Of a stretch of 34,347 nt of DNA, positions 29,833-34,347 are shown one piece after another. The notes below the pieces were generated by a model that ran no database searches, was not told the DNA's origin, and saw nothing but the letters and a program-made list of their open reading frames with translations. Both the position numbers and the translations under genes were made by a program. Each line of letters starts with the position of its first letter. Position 1 is the stretch's first letter. Origin of the DNA: Paenibacillus camerounensis (GTDB taxonomy: Bacteria; Bacillota; Bacilli; Paenibacillales; Paenibacillaceae); NCBI RefSeq assembly GCF_000723885.1, contig NZ_CCDG010000009.1, forward strand, positions 1-34,347, written 5' to 3'.

Positions 29833-29869
29833 TAATTTATCATAATATTTATTGTCTTGCAATAAATAT
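29833..29869 (-). promoter_or_regulatory. Promoter of the DUF2975/XRE operon with inverted repeat
   Basis: ATATTTATTG (29845-29854) and CAATAAATAT (29860-29869) form perfect arms around 5 bases. On the minus strand TTGCAA, which overlaps the repeat, is followed after 17 bases by TAAATT with an extended TG. The repeat is a plausible operator for the XRE protein. Confidence 0.5.
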
Positions 29870-30011
29870 ATAATGATATTAAACATTTAATTATTGTTGT
29901 GTTCTGCTGACTTTAGAGGCTATTCAGGATTGCCTGTTGCCTGCTGCCGGATTTCGCTTCAGCTTGTCTGTTACTGGACATCCGCCTGCGCCCAAATTGG
30001 ATCAGCAACCG

Positions 30012-30039
30012 CACCATTAACATTGCGTTTACATAGTAT
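30012..30039 (+). promoter_or_regulatory. Candidate sigma-K promoter of gerE
   Basis: CACC (30012-30015), a 16-base spacer and CATAGTAT (30032-30039) fit the sigma-K pattern (A/C)AC(A/C)-16/17-CATA. gerE is transcribed by sigma-K in Bacillus subtilis. The element lies about 65 bases before the start codon. It is a short motif and therefore only moderately specific. The rest of the gap 29870-30011 shows nothing recognisable. Confidence 0.45.
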
Positions 30040-30103
30040 GTTTTGACTGTATCCCTTTACCTTGTTATACCAAACAAACCCAGGGCAAGGAGGGGTGACA
30101 CCA

Positions 30104-30328
30104 TTGAAGGGGAACGATCATCACAGCAAATTTCTGCTAACGCATCGTGAGCGCGAAGTATTCGAGCTCCTCGTGCAAGACAAAACAACACGGGATATTG
30201 CCGGACTGCTATTTATTAGTGAAAAAACAGTTCGCAACCACATCTCAAACGTTATGCAAAAGTTAAACGTAAAAGGCCGTTCGCAAGCGGTTGTCGAGCT
30301 GATTAAGCTTGGGGAGCTGAAAATATAG
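30104..30328 (+). CDS. gerE: GerE, late spore-coat transcriptional regulator
   Basis: 74 residues from TTG 30104, with AAGGAGGGGTG 5-6 bases upstream; the frame is open to 30062. The 74-residue length equals that of Bacillus subtilis GerE. The protein is a bare LuxR/GerE-type helix-turn-helix: LTHREREVFELLVQDKTTRD, IAGLLFISEKTVRNHISNVM, QKLNVKGRSQAVVELIKLGE. These are near-identical in wording to GerE. It acts in the mother cell with sigma-K RNA polymerase to activate and repress late coat and crust genes, including cgeAB in Bacillus subtilis. It is monogenic here, with its own terminator. The CgeB-like genes about 18 kb upstream are candidate targets. Confidence 0.93.
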   Translation: MKGNDHHSKFLLTHREREVFELLVQDKTTRDIAGLLFISEKTVRNHISNVMQKLNVKGRSQAVVELIKLGELKI

Positions 30329-30357
30329 CTGCCGTGCTTCAGGGATGACGCGTTTAT

Positions 30358-30393
30358 GCCTCCTTTTATCCTGCGGGATGAGGGAGGTTTTTT
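30358..30393 (+). terminator. Terminator of gerE
   Basis: GCCTCC and ATCC pair with GGAT and GGGAGG around a short loop, followed by six T residues at 30388-30393. Confidence 0.75.
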
Positions 30394-30479
30394 GTTTGCC
30401 GGGATTGTGATTCCTGTCACAAGCTAATTTACGTAAAGTGATAAATTAAAGTCACTAATGTAATTCAGGAGGGTCCGTT

Positions 30480-31241
30480 ATGGCCAGATACGAGCAGCAA
30501 AGATATTTTCTTAAATCTAATTTTCATGAATTCAAGCAGATTAGAACAGACAAAATCAAAGGAGTGCCCCAACCACCTATTGTTAAGCCTTTTGATCCGG
30601 ACTCGCTCCTTATTGATTTGCCAAAAGCCGGCAGGGAAGTTGTGTGTAAGGACAATATTTTTGATTGTATAGACCAGAGAAGAAGCACGCGGTTCTATTC
30701 TGCGGAAACGCTCAGCTTAGGCGAGCTGTCCTATTTATTATGGGCTACCCAGGGGATTACGGGAATGAACAGCAATGGGCTTACCTTGCGGACAGTACCC
30801 TGCAGCGGAGCGACACATACGTTTGAGACCTATTTAATAATTATGCGGGTAGAGGGGGTTCAGCAGGGGATTTACAGATATCTTCCCTCCGGGCACAAGC
30901 TCCTGTTCATGTTTGAATTAGATCAGATGGAACAGAAGGTCGACGCTATTACGTTAGACCAGCCGTTCGTCCCGAATTTTGCGAAGAAGGCCGCTGTGCT
31001 GTTTGCATGGAGTACAACGCCCTACCGCTCCGAATGGAAGTATGACATCTCAGCCCACAAAAAAATCCTCATTGATGTCGGGCATGTATGCCAGAACCTG
31101 TATCTGTCCAGTGAATCTATCGGAGCCGGCACCTGCGCCATTGGAATCTACGATCAAAAGCTGATTGATGAGATTCTGGGCTTGGACGGCGAGGAGGAGT
31201 TCGTACTCTATCTTGGTGCAGTCGGGAAGAAGCGGGAATAG
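30480..31241 (+). CDS. SagB/ThcOx-type nitroreductase-fold dehydrogenase
   Basis: 253 residues with AGGAGGG 6 bases before the ATG. The FMN-binding nitroreductase fold is shown by IDQRRSTRFYSAETLSLGEL, the hallmark SYLLWATQGITG, the substrate loop RTVPCSGATHTFETYLI, and GIYRYLPSGHKL. SAHKKILIDVGHVCQNLYLS and GAGTCAIGIYDQKLIDEILG follow. SagB-type enzymes oxidise azolines to thiazoles or oxazoles in peptide natural products. No YcaO cyclodehydratase, leader peptide or transporter lies beside it here, so it is a stand-alone member. Such members exist with unknown substrates. Fold assignment is firm, function open. Confidence 0.87.
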   Translation: MARYEQQRYFLKSNFHEFKQIRTDKIKGVPQPPIVKPFDPDSLLIDLPKAGREVVCKDNIFDCIDQRRSTRFYSAETLSLGELSYLLWATQGITGMNSNGLTLRTVPCSGATHTFETYLIIMRVEGVQQGIYRYLPSGHKLLFMFELDQMEQKVDAITLDQPFVPNFAKKAAVLFAWSTTPYRSEWKYDISAHKKILIDVGHVCQNLYLSSESIGAGTCAIGIYDQKLIDEILGLDGEEEFVLYLGAVGKKRE

Positions 31242-31322
31242 CAGATTGTAGTTTTTTTGTTGCGGCTAATGCTAAGGTGTGAGTAAAATAAAAATATTAA
31301 GTATATGGTAAGGAGGGGAACC

Positions 31323-31758
31323 ATGAAAGATCCGAACATGCAAGAAAGAGCGGTTACTGGAACTGGTAAAGGGGTTCTGCCAGCAGTATCTGGATGAAGA
31401 TTATGAGCAGCTTTCGTGTAAAATGGTCGAAAAGCTTGGACGCAAGCGGACAGTTCCCTTTATGAGCGGAAAGCTGGAAATCTGGGCGGCCGGTATCATT
31501 CACGCCATTGGTACAGTCAACTTTTTGTTTGATAACAGCTTTGAGCCTTGCGTATCCGTTCATGATATATGCGATTATTTCGGTACTACACAAAGCTCTA
31601 CCTCACAAAAATCTAAATTAATACGTGACATGTTTAAAATGAGTCATTTTGGAGGCGAGTTTGCCACACAGGTGTCTCAACAACACAATCCGTTTAACAA
31701 GCTGTTCTCTGTAAACGGGTTTGTTGTCTCTGCTAATTTTTTTGAAGAAGACAAATAA
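31323..31758 (+). pseudogene. DUF6398-like gene with a frameshift near its 5' end
   Basis: The ATG at 31323 has GGAGGGGAACC before it, but its frame ends after 24 codons. From about 31348 the +1 frame reads ERLLELVKGFCQQYLDEDYE and continues to the stop at 31756-31758, with KMVEKLGRKRTVPFMSGK, EIWAAGIIHAIGTVNFLF and the helix-turn-helix-like DICDYFGTTQSSTSQKSKLI. Removing one A from GAAAG (31344-31348) restores MKDPNMQEERLLEL and a protein of about 144 residues. The wording matches DUF6398 proteins as I remember them. Either the gene is newly broken, a slippage site restores it, or the base is an assembly error. An internal ATG at 31423 could still make the last 111 residues. Confidence 0.75.
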
Positions 31759-31778
31759 GAAATTTATATTGGTGTTTA

Positions 31779-31819
31779 AGCCTTTCTTCATCTTCTGGGA
31801 TGATGAAGAAAGGCTTTTT
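31779..31819 (+). terminator. Strong terminator after the DUF6398-like gene
   Basis: A perfect 14-bp stem AGCCTTTCTTCATC/GATGAAGAAAGGCT (31779-31792 with 31802-31815), 9-base loop, then a T-run. Confidence 0.92.
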
Positions 31820-31950
31820 GCTGCGGGCAATCAGGCTTCAGCCAATAAAAAAACCGTCTGAGGCGGCCAGAGCTTTTGCTTATCCGGTCCGTCACGCCCT
31901 TGCGGTCACGCCGGTTTAATCCGGTAAGGTGTTACACATTCAGTGTAGCG

Positions 31951-31968
31951 TATGAAATGCGTTCCATA
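31951..31968. promoter_or_regulatory. Candidate operator of the LacI-family gene
   Basis: TATGAAATGCGTTCCATA is a palindrome with 7 of 9 pairs and a GC centre, about 90 bases before the LacI-family start. Regulators of this family often bind such sites upstream of their own gene. TGTGATAAAAT at 32004-32014 could be an extended -10. The rest of 31820-32058 shows only short repeats such as a duplicated GTCACGCC. Confidence 0.35.
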
Positions 31969-32058
31969 GCAAGCTTTTTACAATAAAAAATTTCCGGGGG
32001 AGGTGTGATAAAATAAAACCATTAACTATAAGCCTAATTTCAGGAGGAAGCTGCGCTG

Positions 32059-33036
32059 ATGGCCAATATCAAGGAAATTGCCCGGATCGCCGGCGTTTCC
32101 GTAACCACTGTGTCCCGGGTGCTGAACAACCATCCTTATGTGAGTGAACCGAAGCGAGCCGCTGTGCTCCAGACGATAGAGCAGCTGAATTATGCGCGGA
32201 ATATGAATGCGGTGCATCTGAGTACCGGGCGGACAGGGACGGTTGCAGTCATTCTGCCGTATATTAATTTGTTTTATTTCTCGGTGGTGATGGACGGGCT
32301 GGCCCATGAGGCACTGCTTGCCCAGTACCGGCTGATCCTCTGCCAGAGCAACTACGACGCTGATGAGGAGCTGAAGGTGCTTGAGATGCTGCGCAATAAA
32401 GAGATTGACGGTGTGGTGGTGGTCTCTACTGCACTGCAGCCGGAGGTGATTGAGGAGTATACGGGGTACGGGCCGGTGGTAACCTGTCAGAATAACGGGG
32501 AGCGGCGTTTTTCCTCTGTATATATTGAGCATTATGCGGCTTTTTGGCATGGGCTGGAGTATCTGAAGAACAAGGGTTACCGCAAAATCGGCTACTGCGA
32601 GGGCAGGCAGAACGGCAGCAGCGCCACGATCCGGCAGAGCGCCTTTCATGCTTTTCTTACTGAGCATAATCTGCCCTGCCGGCAGGAATGGATGGTATTT
32701 GACTGCCTGAAGGAGGAGGACGGGGCGGCGGTTGCCCGCTCGCTGCATCAGATGGAGGAACGGCCCGAAGTCTTCATCGTTACAGGTGACCATGTCGCCG
32801 CCGGACTGATTATTGAGGCGCGCAAGCACGGGCTGCGGATTCCGCAGGACGTCGCCGTCATGGGCTTCGACAACCAGCCGATCGGCCGGCTGCTCGACAT
32901 CACCACGATCGACAACCACCTCTACGATATGGGCGCCGCTGCCTTCCGCATCATCCATGAGCAGATCCGCACAGGCAACCGGCAGCCTGTATACCGTAAG
33001 CTGGACTACGTGATCATTGAGCGGGGAACGGTGTAG
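32059..33036 (+). CDS. LacI/GalR-family transcriptional regulator
   Basis: 325 residues with AGGAGGAAG 9 bases upstream. The N-terminal LacI helix-turn-helix and hinge read MANIKEIARIAGVSVTTVSR, VLNNHPYVSEPKRAAVLQ and LNYARNMNAVHLSTGRT. The periplasmic-binding-protein-like sensor domain fills the rest: VAVILPYINLFYFSVVMDG, EIDGVVVVSTAL, IVTGDHVAAGLIIEARKHGL and VAVMGFDNQPIGRLLDITTI. It should repress or activate sugar-metabolism genes on binding a sugar, but no transporter or hydrolase lies next to it in the window, so the target is not visible. Its last 23 bases overlap the end of the convergent oxidoreductase gene. Confidence 0.92.
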   Translation: MANIKEIARIAGVSVTTVSRVLNNHPYVSEPKRAAVLQTIEQLNYARNMNAVHLSTGRTGTVAVILPYINLFYFSVVMDGLAHEALLAQYRLILCQSNYDADEELKVLEMLRNKEIDGVVVVSTALQPEVIEEYTGYGPVVTCQNNGERRFSSVYIEHYAAFWHGLEYLKNKGYRKIGYCEGRQNGSSATIRQSAFHAFLTEHNLPCRQEWMVFDCLKEEDGAAVARSLHQMEERPEVFIVTGDHVAAGLIIEARKHGLRIPQDVAVMGFDNQPIGRLLDITTIDNHLYDMGAAAFRIIHEQIRTGNRQPVYRKLDYVIIERGTV

Positions 33037-33568
33037 GGAGCCGGTGCCGGTCAATATATTCAATATAATCCGCCGCGCTCTGCTCAATTTCTTCATCAGT
33101 GGCCTGAAAGGAGGCGCCGAAGACAGCGAAATAGGGAAGTGCCGTTGCACCGACATGGATGGCACTCGCTTTAAAAGGAGCAATAACCTCATCCACTGTA
33201 AAAGAGACTGAGCCGGCAGGCCGATAGTTCTCTTTTTTATCACCGATAGACACTGCAAGCCCCAGCTTCTTGCCGCGGAGCTTTGTTCCGTTTGAGCCGT
33301 AGGCCCAGCCGTGGGTGAATACGTCGTCCAGCCATTTTTTCAGCAGAGGCGGGTAGCTGTACCAGTATAACGGAAACTGGAAAATAATAAGGTCATGGGC
33401 TTCAAGCAGCTTTTGTTCTTTGGTAACATCGATCTTCCAGCCCGGGTACTCCTTATACAGCTCGTGAACTGTAATACGGTCCGGATGCTGGAGCAGCTCC
33501 TGTCTCCATCTTTTGTTGACTCTGGAGTGCTCCATATCAGGGTGCGCCAGTATCACCAGTGTGTTCAT
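33014..33568 (-). CDS. NAD(P)H oxidoreductase, flavodoxin-like (KefF/YwrO/MdaB type)
   Basis: 184 residues. It has the flavodoxin-like quinone-reductase fold: LVILAHPDMEHSRVNKRW at the flavin phosphate site, LIIFQFPLYWYSYPPLLKKW, LDDVFTHGWAYGSNGTKLRG and GLAVSIGDKKENY. These phrases are characteristic of YwrO/KefF-like FMN/FAD enzymes that reduce quinones and related electrophiles. It is divergent from an HxlR-type regulator with a clear dyad between them, a common arrangement for electrophile- or quinone-induced reductases. It overlaps the 3' end of the LacI gene by 23 bases, so the two transcripts are partly antisense. Confidence 0.92.
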   Translation of the reverse strand: MNTLVILAHPDMEHSRVNKRWRQELLQHPDRITVHELYKEYPGWKIDVTKEQKLLEAHDLIIFQFPLYWYSYPPLLKKWLDDVFTHGWAYGSNGTKLRGKKLGLAVSIGDKKENYRPAGSVSFTVDEVIAPFKASAIHVGATALPYFAVFGASFQATDEEIEQSAADYIEYIDRHRLPTPFPAQ

Positions 33569-33647
33569 AGTCTCACCTTTCTTCTATTGAATGTTTGGTT
33601 TGCTGCAGCTGCTTCTATTATTTTTCGATTCAGGCAAAATGTAAATA

Positions 33648-33682
33648 CACACAATGAAGTAACCTGGTTACCTCAAAGTGTG
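33648..33682. promoter_or_regulatory. 35-bp dyad operator between the oxidoreductase and HxlR genes
   Basis: The core GTAACCTGGTTAC (33659-33671) is a perfect 6+1+6 palindrome. Pairing continues outward with TGA/TCA and CACAC/GTGTG at matching distances, so 14 of 17 pairs match over 33648-33682. It is the only extended dyad in the divergent gap and the likely site for the HxlR protein. Confidence 0.65.
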
Positions 33683-33769
33683 CATTGGATACAGCAGGGA
33701 TGTGTGCGATGATAGAGGCAGGCGGTAGAGAGTAACCGTATATTTTTGTCCACGGACGGGGTGATTCTA

Positions 33770-34123
33770 TTGAAGCAATATCATTTAGGTATCGAAGCCA
33801 CGCTTGAGATTCTCGGCGGGAAATGGAAGGCGCTGATTGTATGCCTGTTAATTCCCGGTATGAAAAGAACAAGCGAATTACAGCGCAGCATCCCCGGCAT
33901 CTCGCAAAAGGTGCTGATCCAGCAGCTGCGTGAGCTTGAACGTGACGGAATTATCGGCAGACATGTACATCAGCAAATGCCTCCCAAGGTGGAGTATTAT
34001 ATAACGGAATACGGGATTACAGCGAACCGGATAATTGACCTCATGTGTGTCTGGGGCAGAGAGAATATTGAGCGGAGGCGGCAGCAGGGCGAAGAGGTGG
34101 AGCTGCTGGAGACTGAGTCCTGA
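33770..34123 (+). CDS. HxlR-family transcriptional regulator
   Basis: 117 residues from TTG 33770, with GGGGTGAT just upstream. GTG 33761 and TTG 33746 are in frame, but 33770 puts the family start YHLGIEATLEILGGKWK at the right distance. The HxlR winged helix is complete: KWKALIVCLL, RTSELQRSIPGISQKVL, QQLRELERDGIIGRHVH, the wing PPKVEYYITEYG and the C-terminal helix. Members often sense electrophiles through Cys; here the Cys are in VCLL and DLMCVWG. It is divergent from an NAD(P)H oxidoreductase and probably regulates it and itself through the dyad. Confidence 0.9.
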   Translation: MKQYHLGIEATLEILGGKWKALIVCLLIPGMKRTSELQRSIPGISQKVLIQQLRELERDGIIGRHVHQQMPPKVEYYITEYGITANRIIDLMCVWGRENIERRRQQGEEVELLETES

Positions 34124-34138
34124 AAGATTTGCTTCACG

Positions 34139-34177
34139 AGCCTGATACGGCCAAGGGGCGGACCGTTCGGGCTTTTT
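34139..34177 (+). terminator. Weak terminator after the HxlR gene
   Basis: AGCC and ACGG (34139-34150) pair with CCGT and GGCT (34163-34173) with an internal loop, followed by five T residues. Confidence 0.45.
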
Positions 34178-34178
34178 G

Positions 34179-34347
34179 GGCAGGCAGGCAGGCAGGCCCC
34201 CCTTCTACGCTGAATTTAGTTGGAAAAATGCACACTATTTGTGCTCTTTTTGCCTGAATTAGGTAATTAGGTGGAAAAAGGTTACTTAATTCCGGTGATA
34301 ACACTGGTTAGAGCCCCCATGTGAGGTATTAGTGTACTAAAATCCAC
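34179..34347. repeat. CAGG tetranucleotide run and a further intergenic repeat copy
   Basis: Four CAGG units at 34181-34196, then AATTAGGTGGAAAAAGGTTA and related words at about 34263-34285. These resemble the ATTAGGTGG repeats at 11.1-11.25 kb. No gene is visible to the window end. Confidence 0.6.

Noticed and set aside
30018..30036. cre-like sequence (minus strand ATGTAAACGCAATGT) before gerE
   Set aside because: It fails the conserved C near the 3' end of the consensus, and catabolite control of gerE has no support. The overlap with the sigma-K-like element explains part of the word.

Overview
The window looks like a chromosomal segment of a spore-forming Firmicute, most likely Paenibacillus or a close relative. 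The reasons are moderate GC content, strong AGGAGG-type ribosome binding sites, frequent GTG and TTG starts, and several genes of endospore formers: a Spo0E-type phosphatase, GerE, a YhcN/YlaJ sporulation lipoprotein and two CgeB-like proteins. The genus call is an inference from gene content; no rRNA is present. No tRNA, rRNA, CRISPR array or replication origin was seen.

Layout. 1-2.4 kb: the 3' end of an RHS-repeat protein with a variable C-terminus, a small AT-rich membrane gene that may be its immunity partner, a perfect terminator hairpin and a decayed IS3-family element. 2.5-4.4 kb: a GntR (YtrA-type) regulator, ABC ATPase and permease operon behind a promoter covered by a 27-bp palindrome. 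4.7-6.6 kb: an ECF-like sigma factor overlapping a membrane-anchored probable anti-sigma partner. 6.8-10.2 kb: an LTA-synthase-family enzyme and a polytopic membrane protein, then a small Spo0E-like gene. 10.5-11.3 kb: non-coding, with a purine-rich minisatellite, a 10-bp tandem repeat and inverted intergenic repeats.

11.6-24.2 kb is the centrepiece, a glycan-assembly cluster. It holds two CgeB-like glycosyltransferases, a GT4-like enzyme with a protamine-like Arg/Lys tail, a WbjD/FnlC-type UDP-GlcNAc 2-epimerase, a CapE/FnlA-like dehydratase, an RmlD-like reductase, another SDR, two paralogous GT2 enzymes, a SAM methyltransferase and two further GT4-like enzymes. The genes from 16.1 to 22.1 kb are tightly or translationally coupled. 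The nucleotide-sugar trio resembles routes to UDP-L-QuiNAc or UDP-L-RhaNAc. No flippase, polymerase or ABC exporter is present, and CgeB-like proteins are known from spore maturation. I therefore infer a cytosolic, possibly mother-cell, system that glycosylates spore-surface protein. Two unusual tandem arrays (66 bp and 36 bp, both hairpin-forming) punctuate the cluster.

24.4-34.3 kb: the YhcN/YlaJ lipoprotein; a murR-nagB-nagA amino-sugar operon with two operator-like palindromes; a 60-residue orphan gene whose promoter overlaps a full cre match; a DUF2975/XRE pair; gerE with a plausible sigma-K promoter; a stand-alone SagB-type nitroreductase; a frameshifted DUF6398-like gene; a LacI regulator; and a divergent NAD(P)H oxidoreductase/HxlR pair around a 35-bp dyad. 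Start codons were chosen from ribosome binding sites, so several CDS are shorter than their maximal reading frames.
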